Part shown: piece after piece, positions 28,387-36,887 of the stretch
How positions within the stretch are numbered: the stretch's first letter is position 1
How the letters are laid out: each line of letters opens with the position of its first letter
From: Alphaproteobacteria bacterium
Lineage (GTDB): Bacteria > Pseudomonadota > Alphaproteobacteria > Rhizobiales > GCA-2746425
Assembly: GCA_024743215.1 (NCBI GenBank)
Contig: JANSWZ010000001.1
Coordinates: 1-64,000, forward strand
Direction of reading: 5' to 3'
DNA length: 64,000 nucleotides
Program-made: the position numbers and the translations under genes
Notes under the pieces: generated by a model
What the model was told of the DNA's origin: nothing
Databases searched by the model: none
Seen by the model: the letters and a program-made list of their open reading frames with translations, nothing else

Positions 28387-29865
28387 TCAGGCCTTCCGTC
28401 TGAGAAAGAAAATGACAGCAAAGACGGAGGCCGCGAGAAACACCAGTGCGATTGGATGCTGTGCCACGTCCGAAATTGAATGGTTTGTGACGATTAACGC
28501 CTGTCGCAATGACAGTTCAAACAGCGGTCCAACCACGAATCCGATCAGGAACGTGATGACCGAGTAGCCATAGCGCTGCATTACAAAGCCGACAGCGCCC
28601 AGCGTCAGCATGGCGAGCACAGGGAAAATTGTATCCCTCTGAAGATAGGTCCCGACGACGCAAAACAGTATCACGAACGGAATGATCACTAAAAGTGGCA
28701 AGCGGGTTGCTTTGGCAAACAGGGTCAGACCAAGGCGTCCGACGATAAGCATTACAATGCTGGCTATAATCATCGAGACATAGATGCCATAGATCAGGCG
28801 GGGATGTTGTTCAAAAACCAGTGGCCCAGGCTGAACGCCGTGAAGCATGAACGCCGAGACAAGAATGGCGGCCGAGACGCTTCCGGGCAGGCCGATGGCA
28901 AACAGAGGGATCAGGCTTGCGGGCAGGACGGCATTGTCGGCAGCTTCGGTTGCGGCCACGCCTTTCAGATCACCTTCGCCATAGCAGTCACCTGGCTTGG
29001 CCATCCGCTTGTTGATCGCATAAGATAAAAATGCACCGATGGTTGGGCCCAGGCCCGGTAAAATTCCTGCACCGATTCCGATCCCTGTAGCGCGCAAAGT
29101 CACGGGAAACACACGCAATATGTCAGCTCGGCTCAAGCGTTTGTTGGTCTCAGTGGCAAATCGGGCCGCAGTCACACCAGATTTGCGTTCGGCAAACAGG
29201 GCTTGTGTTTGAACCAACATCTCAGTGAAAGCCAACATGCCGACTGTCGCGGCGATCAATGGGATGCCATCAAACAGTTCGATCATTCCAAACGTCATGC
29301 GCGGGGTCGCGCTTTCCGGATCAAGCCCGATTGTGGCCAGAAACAAGCCGAACACCCCTGAAATGACACCTCGCGTCAGGGATGATCCAGACAACGCTGC
29401 AATGAAGGTGAGGGCAAAGATCATAACCGAAACCATTTCGACCGGCCCCATTTTCAGAGCAAAGCTTGCAAGTGGCGCTGCCAGAAGGATCAGAACTATG
29501 GTGGCGGAGAGATCGCCGAAAACAGAAGCATAAAGTGCGACTTTCAGAGCGCGTGTTGCCTCTCCCTTTTTTGCCAAAGGATGTCCGTCAAATGTGGTGG
29601 CAGCTGAACTTGGCTCTCCCGGTGTGTTCAGCAGGATTGCGCCGGTGGCTCCGCCTGCCGCGCTGGCTTTTGTGACACCGACGAGAAAAGCAATCGCAGC
29701 GATGGGTGACATTGCATAGGTGATCGGAACTGCGACTGACAATGCAGCGGGCCTGCTCAGACCGGGCAGAACACCAACAGCATAGCCGAGAAAGATACCG
29801 CCAATAACCGCAATGATTGATGAAAACTGCAGCGCATCAGCAGCGCCCTGAAGGAACGTGTCCAA
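28387..29865 (-). CDS. tctA: Tripartite tricarboxylate transporter large permease TctA
   Basis: 492 residues with about 12 hydrophobic segments. TctA is the main membrane channel of TTT-type secondary carriers. Conserved TctA segments: GYAVGVLPGLSRPAALSVAV (about residues 27-46), GGATGAILLNTPGEPSSAATTFDGHPLA (about 71-98), and GIGIGAGILPGLGPTIGAFLSYAI in the second half, where the two Gly/Pro-rich repeats mirror each other. It is last in the tctC-tctB-tctA order with 3-base and 1-base gaps, so it is cotranscribed. Confidence 0.95.
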   Translation of the reverse strand: MDTFLQGAADALQFSSIIAVIGGIFLGYAVGVLPGLSRPAALSVAVPITYAMSPIAAIAFLVGVTKASAAGGATGAILLNTPGEPSSAATTFDGHPLAKKGEATRALKVALYASVFGDLSATIVLILLAAPLASFALKMGPVEMVSVMIFALTFIAALSGSSLTRGVISGVFGLFLATIGLDPESATPRMTFGMIELFDGIPLIAATVGMLAFTEMLVQTQALFAERKSGVTAARFATETNKRLSRADILRVFPVTLRATGIGIGAGILPGLGPTIGAFLSYAINKRMAKPGDCYGEGDLKGVAATEAADNAVLPASLIPLFAIGLPGSVSAAILVSAFMLHGVQPGPLVFEQHPRLIYGIYVSMIIASIVMLIVGRLGLTLFAKATRLPLLVIIPFVILFCVVGTYLQRDTIFPVLAMLTLGAVGFVMQRYGYSVITFLIGFVVGPLFELSLRQALIVTNHSISDVAQHPIALVFLAASVFAVIFFLRRKA

Positions 29866-29868
29866 AGT

Positions 29869-30327
29869 TCAGAGCCCCGCCCATTTTATAACAAACAGCA
29901 ACAATAATGCTGCGCCGACCATCAGTGACAAATGCACCGGATTTCGCATCCCAACGGCCAGGGCTGTCAGAAAAATCAGAACTGTGCCGCCGATCAACAG
30001 GTCAAATTGATAAATAGCCCCCGCTCCAACAAGCGTTGCAGCGCAAAGAAAAAGGACACCTGTCAGGCCTTCGCTGGCTGGTAAAGTGGATTTCCTGGGC
30101 TGAACAAGATTGGCGAGCAGTCCTATAACCGCGAAACCAATGATGATGACGATGGTCGCAACGGGAACCATCCTTGGAGACAAACCAAAATTGTCGCTCT
30201 CTTGGGTGCCATTAGGGATTATGATCGTCAGGCAAATCAAACAGAGAGAAAGAACGATTACAAATTCATAAATGGGCCTGAACTTCCGTTCAGGCCCACC
30301 TTGTTCTGAATTGTCGCCAAATTTCAT
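29869..30327 (-). CDS. tctB: Tripartite tricarboxylate transporter small permease TctB
   Basis: 152 residues from ATG 30327 (MKFGDNSEQGG), one base after the tctC stop; a longer frame to 30390 would overlap tctC. It has a soluble N-terminus of about 20 residues and four hydrophobic segments (about residues 22-42, 57-77, 95-116, 118-150 in two parts), the TctB layout. TctB pairs with TctA in the membrane; sequence conservation is always low in this subunit, so the call rests on topology and position. Confidence 0.88.
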   Translation of the reverse strand: MKFGDNSEQGGPERKFRPIYEFVIVLSLCLICLTIIIPNGTQESDNFGLSPRMVPVATIVIIIGFAVIGLLANLVQPRKSTLPASEGLTGVLFLCAATLVGAGAIYQFDLLIGGTVLIFLTALAVGMRNPVHLSLMVGAALLLLFVIKWAGL

Positions 30328-30328
30328 T

Positions 30329-31276
30329 TTAGTCGAGAGCCGCTTTGAATTGTGCGCTCTGCGCTCGGATTTGCGTCTCAAATTCGTCACCGGTCAAAAT
30401 GAAACTACCCATGTTTCTGCCAGCCAGTATGTCAAGGACAGTTTCTGACTCTGCTGCTGCCTTGAATGCATCCACGAGGGCACTTTTGACCTCATCGCTC
30501 AATCCTGCCGGTGCAACATACACGACCATGTTGACGCTTGAAATGTCATAACCCAAACTTGCCAGTGTGGGGGCGCTTTCAAATCCGGGAACCGGTTCCT
30601 TGCCAAGACCTGCCATGACAGCCAGATCACCTGCTTTTGCCTGAGCGTAATAGGTGCCCGAGCTGTACGCAAAATCCACATGGCCACCAAGTGTCTGAGC
30701 AACGGCCTCTGCTCCGCCCTTTGTCGGGACTGGCTTGATTGTAACCCCTTCCTTTTTCGCGATGGATGCCATTATGACGCGATCAAGTGAAGTCGTTGAC
30801 GCGTAGTTCAAGCCGTCAGGGGATTCTTTTGCTGCAGCAATAATGTCTGAGAAATTGTCCCAACCCTTTGAAGGAAGTGCGACAATTGCCTCGGGGAAGA
30901 CGCCGAACGCTCCGATATAGTCGAATGAATCGATGTTATAGGCTCGATCACCCGTGTGCGGATCAAACGAAACCGTTGTTGTAAGTGCTGCCGCCAGTTC
31001 GTATCCGTCAGCTGGCTTGGCAAGGAGAGCTGTCAGAGCAAGTCCGCCACCGGCACCGGGCTGGTTATCGACGACGACCGACTGTCCAAGTGATTCAGAA
31101 ATAGCGTCTGAAGCAGCTCGTGTGATTGTGTCGACGCCGCCGCCTGGTCCAAATCCAACAGTAATTCTGACACTTCGTTCCGGGAACTCAGCGAATGCAG
31201 CGCCAGCTGTCAATGCAATTGCAGCTCCTGCGTAGAGGAGCACACCAAACTTTGAAAAACTTTTGTAACTGTCCAT
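30329..31276 (-). CDS. tctC: Tripartite tricarboxylate transporter substrate-binding protein TctC (Bug family)
   Basis: 315 residues from ATG 31276 (MDSYKSF), with AAAGAGAGA upstream; a GTG-type start at 31312 would add 12 residues. A signal peptide ends near AFA-E (about residue 29). The Bug fold is seen from FPERSVRITVGFGPGGGVDTITRAASDAI and VVDNQPGAGGGLALTALL, with VGFGPGGG and DNQPGAGG being the loops that hold a carboxylate through water molecules. The ligand may be a dicarboxylate or a cyclic amide acid such as 5-oxoproline, since pxpA is in the same regulon; this is inference. Confidence 0.93.
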   Translation of the reverse strand: MDSYKSFSKFGVLLYAGAAIALTAGAAFAEFPERSVRITVGFGPGGGVDTITRAASDAISESLGQSVVVDNQPGAGGGLALTALLAKPADGYELAAALTTTVSFDPHTGDRAYNIDSFDYIGAFGVFPEAIVALPSKGWDNFSDIIAAAKESPDGLNYASTTSLDRVIMASIAKKEGVTIKPVPTKGGAEAVAQTLGGHVDFAYSSGTYYAQAKAGDLAVMAGLGKEPVPGFESAPTLASLGYDISSVNMVVYVAPAGLSDEVKSALVDAFKAAAESETVLDILAGRNMGSFILTGDEFETQIRAQSAQFKAALD

Positions 31277-31328
31277 GATCTCTCTTTCTGTTTGTCCAGA
31301 ATCTACTGTCACTCATGCATTTCATGAC

Positions 31329-31371
31329 GTCCAATGCATATTTATGGGTGGTTCATATGCGTTTTATGCAT
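31329..31371. promoter_or_regulatory. Bipartite LysR-type operator upstream of tctC
   Basis: GTCCAATGCAT (31329-31339), 15 bases, ATATGCG (31355-31361), 5 bases, TGCAT (31367-31371), with ATGC-N7-GCAT at 31357-31371. Matches the pxpA/lysR site (27416-27458) at all 23 fixed positions with identical spacing, while the spacers differ. It is oriented the same way relative to the minus-strand genes it precedes. The rest of 31277-31625 shows no gene I can support. Confidence 0.65.
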
Positions 31372-31625
31372 TTGTCGAATCCTGGAATTGAGAGGCTTTG
31401 GTCGTTCTCCACTGGATTTCTTGTGCCAATTGATGTGTTTTTCTTAAGGCGCCGGGAACTGGAAAAGGTTGTCGTTTTACAAATTTTATCTTGTAGATTG
31501 CATTGCGTCAGGCAGACACTCAGCTGTCTGGGGGGAAACAACGCTGGTCCCATGGATGAAGAGATGTACCCAAACTGCAATCTGACAGGCGTGCATGGGG
31601 CGCGGTGTCATAACAGACAGTCACG

Positions 31626-31886
31626 TCACCTGGAGGGGGTGCCAAGGCGGTAAATGCCTTTGAAGTTCCTTGGATCAATTGTCTTGCCTTTACGGCTGAT
31701 GATTATTTCCTGCTGCTCTGCCAGCACAATGGCTCTTGCTCTTATCGGCTTCATCAGCAGACGCCATTTCTTTTCGTCGCTGCCTGCCAGTGAGCGGGCG
31801 ACTTCCGATGGACAGATGGTTTTCCCCTGTCCCCGTTGGGCAATCAATTCGACGATTTTGGTGTCAATCTGGTCGTTCTGATCCAT
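31626..31886 (-). CDS. DUF3253 small protein
   Basis: 86 residues from ATG 31886 (MDQNDQIDTKIVEL). The conserved segment IAQRGQGKTICPSEVARSLA (about residues 14-33) followed by WRLLMKPIRARAIVLAEQQEIIISRKGKTIDP reads as a small winged helix-turn-helix fold and matches DUF3253 proteins. It lacks effector or enzymatic domains; a nucleic-acid-binding role is plausible but unproven. Its first 23 bases overlap the end of the upstream DUF599 gene, so the two are translationally coupled. Confidence 0.75.
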   Translation of the reverse strand: MDQNDQIDTKIVELIAQRGQGKTICPSEVARSLAGSDEKKWRLLMKPIRARAIVLAEQQEIIISRKGKTIDPRNFKGIYRLGTPSR

Positions 31887-32598
31887 AAAAAGACTCGCTT
31901 GCCTGAAGGCTTCTGAAGGCTGCAGCGCGCGAGGCGGAAAAGAACTGCCTTCGCAACAGGACCAGCAGCACAAGAGTTGTTGAGATCATGAAGACTTCCG
32001 GCCCCAGGAACCAGCCGAGGAAGCCCATGGCAAAAAAGAATGCGCGCAAACCGCGATTGAAGTGAATACCAGCGAGGACCGTCATTTCAGCGGCGCTTTC
32101 GACGGACGTCTTCGCGTAATCCGTTTCAGCATGTTCTTTGGCGGGTACGGTCCCCACCAGCATTGAGGCATAGTTGAACAGTCGGTAGGCCCAGCCAAAT
32201 TTGAAGAAGGCATAGGCATAGACCAACAGCATGCCTAGTATCTTGGTTTCCCATTCCGCTCGGGTCATTTCAATGGCGTAGGGCAGGTGACTGAACACCG
32301 CCAGCACCTCTTCAGCACCATTCAGCAGGGCAAAGGTGCCACCGATGGCAAAAATGGACGTCGAGGCAAAGAAGGCCGTGCCTTGTTGCAACCCGGCCAT
32401 GATAGACGTGTCCACAATGCGCAATTCTCGCAGCATCATTGTCTTCATCCACAATACACGCTGCTTATCCATCGCTGCAGAGAGCGACTTTTCCGCGATC
32501 TTTGAATGGTCAAGCAGATAGGCATAGAGAATCCAGGCTGCTGCAAACCAGGAGATGGCAATGACATCCATAAAGGGGAGTTGAGGCAACATGTTCAT
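31864..32598 (-). CDS. DUF599 membrane protein
   Basis: 244 residues from ATG 32598 with hydrophobic segments at about residues 9-30, 70-90, 105-130 and 190-225. The N-terminal DVIAISWFAAAWILYAYLLD, the LRELRIVDTSIMAGLQQGTAFFASTS loop region and the C-terminal HFNRGLRAFFFAMGFLGWFLGPE are the DUF599 pattern. No biochemical function is established to my knowledge. Its start overlaps the stop of a short upstream frame (32595-32807) as ATGA, and its end overlaps DUF3253. Confidence 0.8.
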   Translation of the reverse strand: MNMLPQLPFMDVIAISWFAAAWILYAYLLDHSKIAEKSLSAAMDKQRVLWMKTMMLRELRIVDTSIMAGLQQGTAFFASTSIFAIGGTFALLNGAEEVLAVFSHLPYAIEMTRAEWETKILGMLLVYAYAFFKFGWAYRLFNYASMLVGTVPAKEHAETDYAKTSVESAAEMTVLAGIHFNRGLRAFFFAMGFLGWFLGPEVFMISTTLVLLVLLRRQFFSASRAAAFRSLQASESFYGSERPD

Positions 32599-32807
32599 TG
32601 GGCGAAGATGCGGCCCGGAGCCACAAAACACAAGCTGTCTTCGCGCGGGCGCAGTGCAATATTCTGTGTGAAACGGTCACTTGGTCCGTTTGAGGGCCAA
32701 TAGCCGGATTTACTGCACACCACATGTTGTCTGCACGATTTCTGAATGACGTAGCAGAAGTCCTTGCTGGTGGGGCTGTGTTTTCCAAATTTGAATTGTG
32801 GTCTCAA
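32595..32807 (-). CDS. Small unrecognised frame coupled to the DUF599 gene
   Basis: Up to 70 residues from a TTG at 32807. No ATG or clear ribosome binding site is present, which is against it. In favour: the stop codon overlaps the DUF599 start as ATGA and the codon choice looks like the neighbouring genes (frequent third-position C). The protein has four cysteines and the segments SPTSKDFCYVIQKSCRQ and SGYWPSNGPSDRFTQNI. It could be a real short gene with a weak start, or the 3' remnant of a longer decayed gene. Confidence 0.35.
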   Translation of the reverse strand: MRPQFKFGKHSPTSKDFCYVIQKSCRQHVVCSKSGYWPSNGPSDRFTQNIALRPREDSLCFVAPGRIFAQ

Positions 32808-33198
32808 CCGGGCCGGATCACTGCTGTTTTAGGAACTTGCCGAGAAAACGAAAAGCCCGGCGCATAATCAGAACGGTTCTGAGGCCGCCTATGCACAGTT
32901 GGTACAGGCCGGATCCGTTTTTCACGCGCTTGATGGTATCTTGTTCAACAGGAATGAGATTGATACAGTCGAAGATTTTGCCGTCGAAAAAATCATGTTC
33001 CAATCCCCGATCACGACTGTTTCGTGCGGACAGCAACAGGCGCTAGACGAAGCTGCAGCTAAGGCCATCACTCAAGACTGACCCATTGGGTAAGATATCG
33101 CGAACCGCTGCAGGCCTTTCAAAAGGCAGTTGGCGGACAACCCCAGTTATCGTTTTGCTATTTCGGCACACGATCACTGCAATTTGGAAGGACAGAAT
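32599..33198. other. Gene-poor stretch with two short coding-like frames
   Basis: Besides the minus-strand frame at 32595-32807, the plus strand is open from 32832 to 33081. Its last 60 codons (from TTG 32899) have balanced composition, with AAYAQLVQAGSVFHALDGIL and EIDTVEDFAVEKIMFQ, but no plausible start codon with a ribosome binding site. I do not recognise the protein; it may be a gene remnant. Nothing else is seen in this stretch. Confidence 0.3.
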
Positions 33199-33480
33199 AT
33201 GGGCAAAGGAAACAATATCCGTGGGAACAAGGAAACCCGAAAACCCAAAGCGGAGAAGCCTAAAGCTTCTGCGACCGCAAATTCCACCGCAGGAAAACCT
33301 GATCTTACGATCGCACGCAAAAAGGTGAAACAGAACAGGCGGATTGATGGCGAGGCATCAACGCTTGCCACCAAACCCATAAACCATCTTGCAGCACCTT
33401 TTATGCGGACGTTGCAATGCACGGCGCTCCCGTGTGCTGCAAAATGGTTTATAACCTTCCAGACAAACGCTCGCTTATGA
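33199..33480 (+). CDS. Small basic conserved protein with GNKE/KPK motif
   Basis: 93 residues from ATG 33199 with GGAAGGACAG upstream. The first 45 residues (MGKGNNIRGNKETRKPKAEK, then TANSTAGKPDLTIARKKVK) match a pattern I recall from short, lysine-rich hypothetical proteins of rhizobia and relatives, which usually end shortly after the terminal KK-x-K. Here the frame continues for about 45 more residues of non-conserved character, so a lost stop codon or frame change near the end is possible. It is probably a cytoplasmic nucleic-acid-associated protein, but that is only inferred from charge. Confidence 0.6.
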   Translation: MGKGNNIRGNKETRKPKAEKPKASATANSTAGKPDLTIARKKVKQNRRIDGEASTLATKPINHLAAPFMRTLQCTALPCAAKWFITFQTNARL

Positions 33481-33633
33481 TTTCATCACTCACACCTGAA
33501 ATGTGGTGTTGAAAAATGTCCCTTGCGCCTAAAGTTAAAAAAGTCTAAAGGACGTGCTGCATCGCAATAATCACTATCCTTGGGGGGCTGGTGCGGACTT
33601 GTGAACATCCTGTTTTCAATAGAAGATTAAAAA

Positions 33634-33777
33634 ATGTATCAACAGAATGGACCGTCCTGTTGGGGCGCCGCACGTTGGACCCTAGGTGTCTCGGCATGCG
33701 TATTGCTGGTATTTTTTCTTGTGAGTAACAACGGCAATCAGTCTGTTTCAGACCCTGCAGCTATTGCAGCCCAATAG
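33634..33777 (+). CDS. Predicted 47-residue single-pass membrane protein
   Basis: A short frame from ATG 33634: a polar N-terminus (MYQQNGPSCWGAARW), one hydrophobic helix (TLGVSACVLLVFFLVS, about residues 16-31) and a polar tail rich in Asn, Ser and Ala. It stands alone in the 365-base space between the basic protein and the rhodanese gene, with only a weak purine stretch (AGAAGATTAAAA) upstream. It may be a small membrane protein or chance; homologs would decide. Confidence 0.4.
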   Translation: MYQQNGPSCWGAARWTLGVSACVLLVFFLVSNNGNQSVSDPAAIAAQ

Positions 33778-33845
33778 GCTCTTACCAAATCTGTCTTTAG
33801 GAACTAGGTTAAGGACTCGAGGAATTTTACCGAGGCCTCTATCGC

Positions 33846-34247
33846 GTGCAGACATTTACCAAATCAGTTGCTGATCTCGTCGCTGAGGCGGAAGCTGAAA
33901 TCACAGCGTTGACCCCGTCACAGGTCCAGGCCCGCATAGCGGGCGAAAATCCGCCAGTTTTAATAGATATCCGTGATGTCAGAGAATTGTCCGCCTCCGG
34001 CAGGATAAATGGCGCCATTCACGCACCACGCGGAATGCTAGAATTCTGGGCTGACCCGGAAAGTCCCTATCATCGCGATGTTTTCAGCCAGAATGACAGC
34101 TTTGTGCTGTTTTGCGCTGCTGGATGGCGCTCCGCGTTGGCCACGAAGACCCTGCAGGATATGGGAATGACTGGGCTGGCTCACATGGATGGCGGCTTTA
34201 CCGCTTGGGCGGAAGCTGGCCTGCCGATTGATACCGAAAAGCGCTGA
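33846..34247 (+). CDS. Rhodanese-domain protein
   Basis: 133 residues, start GTG 33846. A single rhodanese domain: PVLIDIRDVRELSASGRING (about residues 37-56), APRGMLEFW, and the active-site loop with Cys90 in FVLFCAAGWRSALA, then the terminal GGFTAWAEAGLPID. The cysteine is present, so persulfide transfer is possible; the loop CAAGWR is of the type seen in single-domain sulfurtransferases. No signal peptide, so cytoplasmic. Substrate and partner are unknown. Confidence 0.9.
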   Translation: MQTFTKSVADLVAEAEAEITALTPSQVQARIAGENPPVLIDIRDVRELSASGRINGAIHAPRGMLEFWADPESPYHRDVFSQNDSFVLFCAAGWRSALATKTLQDMGMTGLAHMDGGFTAWAEAGLPIDTEKR

Positions 34248-34376
34248 GCGCTGTTTGTAACGCGCAGTGGATAAGTTTTGGCTTCCAACAGGTTCTGTCG
34301 GGACATAGGGACATGTATGTTGCTTCCATGGGAGATTCTCCAATCGCTCCTTACTTGAACGGGTATTAGAGGTCGC

Positions 34377-34814
34377 ATGCCACTCAATCTCATCAAACTG
34401 TGTGTTGGCGCTGAGTCCATTGAAGATCTGGATCGCTGGATCGCGCATCGGGCCATGCTGGCAAAGCAGGCAGGCATTGAACCAGAACATGCGCACACAA
34501 CCCGTATGATGCCCAAGCGGCGCGATGAATTGCTGGATGGTGGATCGCTCTATTGGGTGATCAAGGGCAATGTACAGGCGCGGCAGCGTTTGCTGGATGT
34601 GCGACCCTTCACTGATTCAGCGGGTATCAGCCGATGTGATCTGGTTATGGAGCAAATTGTCAGGCCGACCCAATGGCAACCCAAACGGCCCTTTCAGGGG
34701 TGGCGATATTTTCGTGCGGAAGATGTGCCAGCGGATTTATCGGAAGATGCACAGACGCTGAAGGATATGCCTGACGAGATGCGCAATGAGCTTCTGGAAT
34801 TGGGTTTGCTTTAG
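34377..34814 (+). CDS. DUF1489 family protein
   Basis: 145 residues. It begins MPLNLIKLCVGAESIEDLDR and has TRMMPKRRDELLDGGSLYWVIKG and RPFQGWRYFRAEDVPADL, the DUF1489 pattern, which I know almost only from alphaproteobacteria. The fold of such proteins is thought to be small alpha/beta with no catalytic motif visible. Function unknown. It converges on speB, 23 bases apart. Confidence 0.85.
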   Translation: MPLNLIKLCVGAESIEDLDRWIAHRAMLAKQAGIEPEHAHTTRMMPKRRDELLDGGSLYWVIKGNVQARQRLLDVRPFTDSAGISRCDLVMEQIVRPTQWQPKRPFQGWRYFRAEDVPADLSEDAQTLKDMPDEMRNELLELGLL

Positions 34815-34837
34815 ACAGGGAGCCTAGGGTGCGGACC

Positions 34838-35698
34838 CTAAAGTGTTGCGGCCATCAGTCGATAGACGATCTGTGCAGCTGTGAAATCCCAGGCCGGATT
34901 GCCATCTGGTGCCAGTTCCACCACGTCCAGACCCACGCAATTGCGGCCCTCCAGCGCATGTTCGACCAAATGGAGCGCCTGATAATATCCAAGGCCACCG
35001 GGAACCGGTGTGCCGGTTGCAGGCATCAGGGACGGATCGAGGCCGTCGACATCAAATGAAATGTAGATGTCCTGCGGAAAATCGTCCGGCAGGCTGACCT
35101 CGTGGATGTTACCTGAAACAAGTGCTTCGCCATCCACATGGAATACATTGTTGTCCTGCTGGCTTTGCATTTCTTCACGGCAAAGCGCGCGCACGCCAAA
35201 CTGCGCCAGGCGGACATCTTCTTCTGCCAGCAGGTGCATCACGGATGCATGGGAATGCTTGTTGCCCTGATAGGCGACACGCAGATCGGCATGCGCATCA
35301 ATCTGAACCAGACCAATTGAGCGTCCCAAGGCCTTTTGGACGCCCATCACGGCGCCATATGAAAGGGAATGCTCGCCGCCCAGAACAACAGGTAGCTTAT
35401 TGTTGGCAACTGCATCGCTGGTGCGTCGGCTGATCGCGTCCATGACTTGCGGCAAGGGGGCTGAGCAATCAACAGGCTGTTGGGTATCAATGCCTAGCTG
35501 GCAAGGCTCGAGAACCATATCCCCGATCTGGCAGATACGCTCCAGTTCATTGCTGGCCTCCAGAATGGCGTTTGGTCCCTTGTTCGTGCCAGAGCCATAG
35601 GAAACTGTGCGTTCCAGTGGAACGGGAATGATGGTGAAGCGGGATAATTTCGGATCGCGTTCTTCGCTGGTCAGTTCACTGTCCATAAAGTCGATCAA
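34838..35698 (-). CDS. speB: Agmatinase (arginase/ureohydrolase family)
   Basis: 286 residues. It hydrolyses agmatine to putrescine and urea, using two Mn2+ ions. Metal-ligand motifs are GGEHS (107-111), DAHADLR (134-140) and SFDVDGLDPS (214-223, Asp216 and Asp218). I take the TTG at 35698 as start because GGAG lies 8 bases upstream and it overlaps the nspC stop (TTGA); an ATG at 35686 has no such site. Third-party alternatives (arginase, guanidinobutyrase) are less likely because speA is in the same operon. Confidence 0.9.
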   Translation of the reverse strand: MIDFMDSELTSEERDPKLSRFTIIPVPLERTVSYGSGTNKGPNAILEASNELERICQIGDMVLEPCQLGIDTQQPVDCSAPLPQVMDAISRRTSDAVANNKLPVVLGGEHSLSYGAVMGVQKALGRSIGLVQIDAHADLRVAYQGNKHSHASVMHLLAEEDVRLAQFGVRALCREEMQSQQDNNVFHVDGEALVSGNIHEVSLPDDFPQDIYISFDVDGLDPSLMPATGTPVPGGLGYYQALHLVEHALEGRNCVGLDVVELAPDGNPAWDFTAAQIVYRLMAATL

Positions 35699-36887
35699 GA
35701 CAAACGCTCCAGAAAATCATTGTAACCAAACTGCTTTATGATGCGCAGTTCATCGCTGTTGGAGTTCCATACTGCGATCGAAGGCAGGGGAACACCGTTA
35801 AAGGTATTGGTCTTGACCATCGAGTAATGGGCCTGATCCAGGAAGGCGATGCGGGAGCCGATTTGAAACGGCTCTGCAGGGGTGTAATCACCGATCACGT
35901 CACCCGCCAGACAGGAAGGTCCACCAATGCGGTAGGTTATCCCGGTGTCAGCTTCCACTTCTCCCAACAGCGCGGGACGATAGGGAGCTTCGATGACATC
36001 GGGCATGTGACAGGTTGCGGACAGATCACTGATAGCCAGATTCATGCCGTTTTGCGGCAGGTCCAGAATTTCTCCAACCAGTATGCCAGCATCCAGCGCC
36101 ACAGCTTCGCCGGGTTCCAGATAGACGTCAACGCCATAGCGTGCGCGTATCTTCTGGATGAAACTGATGAGCGCTTCGCGGTCATAATCGGCACGGGTAA
36201 TGTGATGCCCGCCGCCAAAATTTATCCATTTCAAATTAGGTAGCCAGCCGCTGAGTTGGTTTTCAATGGCATCCCATGTGCGCTGCAAAGGCTCAAATCC
36301 CTGTTCGCAGAGCGTGTGCATGTGCAGTCCGTCAATGCCGGAGAGTGCAGCATCATCCAGTTGGGAAACTGGTGTGCCGAGACGCGAGCAGGGCGCGCAG
36401 GGATCGTATTTGGGAATTTCGCCTTCAGAGTGTTCAGGATTAATCCGCAAGCCGATCTGGACAGGCTTTCCGATGGTGCGGATTTGTTCTTCGAACCGAT
36501 TTTTCTGTGCGGGCGAGTTGAAGATTATGTGGTCGGAATAGGTAACGATCTGGTCAAATTCATCTGATTTGTAGCCAGCACAGAAGGTGGCAACTTCGCC
36601 ACCGAATTTTTCGTGTGCAAGACGGGCCTCGTGAACGCCAGAGGCACAGGTGCCAGACAGATATCTGCCAACCAGCGGTGCCAGTTCAAACATCGAGAAT
36701 GCTTTTAATGCCAGAAAGACTCTAGCGCCACTGCGGTCCGCCACATCTTTCAGGATGGTAAGGTTACGCTCAATAGCAACCTCATCCACCACAAAACAGG
36801 GGCTGGGAACGCGGCTCAAATCAAACCGGGCAAAACTGCCCGGATCGCCTGCCTGTGTTTGCATGATTGGCGTCATACTATCTGCCA

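Noticed and set aside
31315-31653. A plus-strand 112-codon frame in the tctC upstream region
   Set aside because: It starts within the operator region and its product has no domain features; composition looks non-coding.
32818-33036. A minus-strand 72-codon frame
   Set aside because: Overlaps the more coding-like plus-strand frame, no ribosome binding site and no recognisable content.
34825-34840. TAGGGT-GCGG-ACCCTA mini hairpin between DUF1489 and speB
   Set aside because: Six-bp stem without U-run; too weak to call a terminator, and not related to the mobile element ends.
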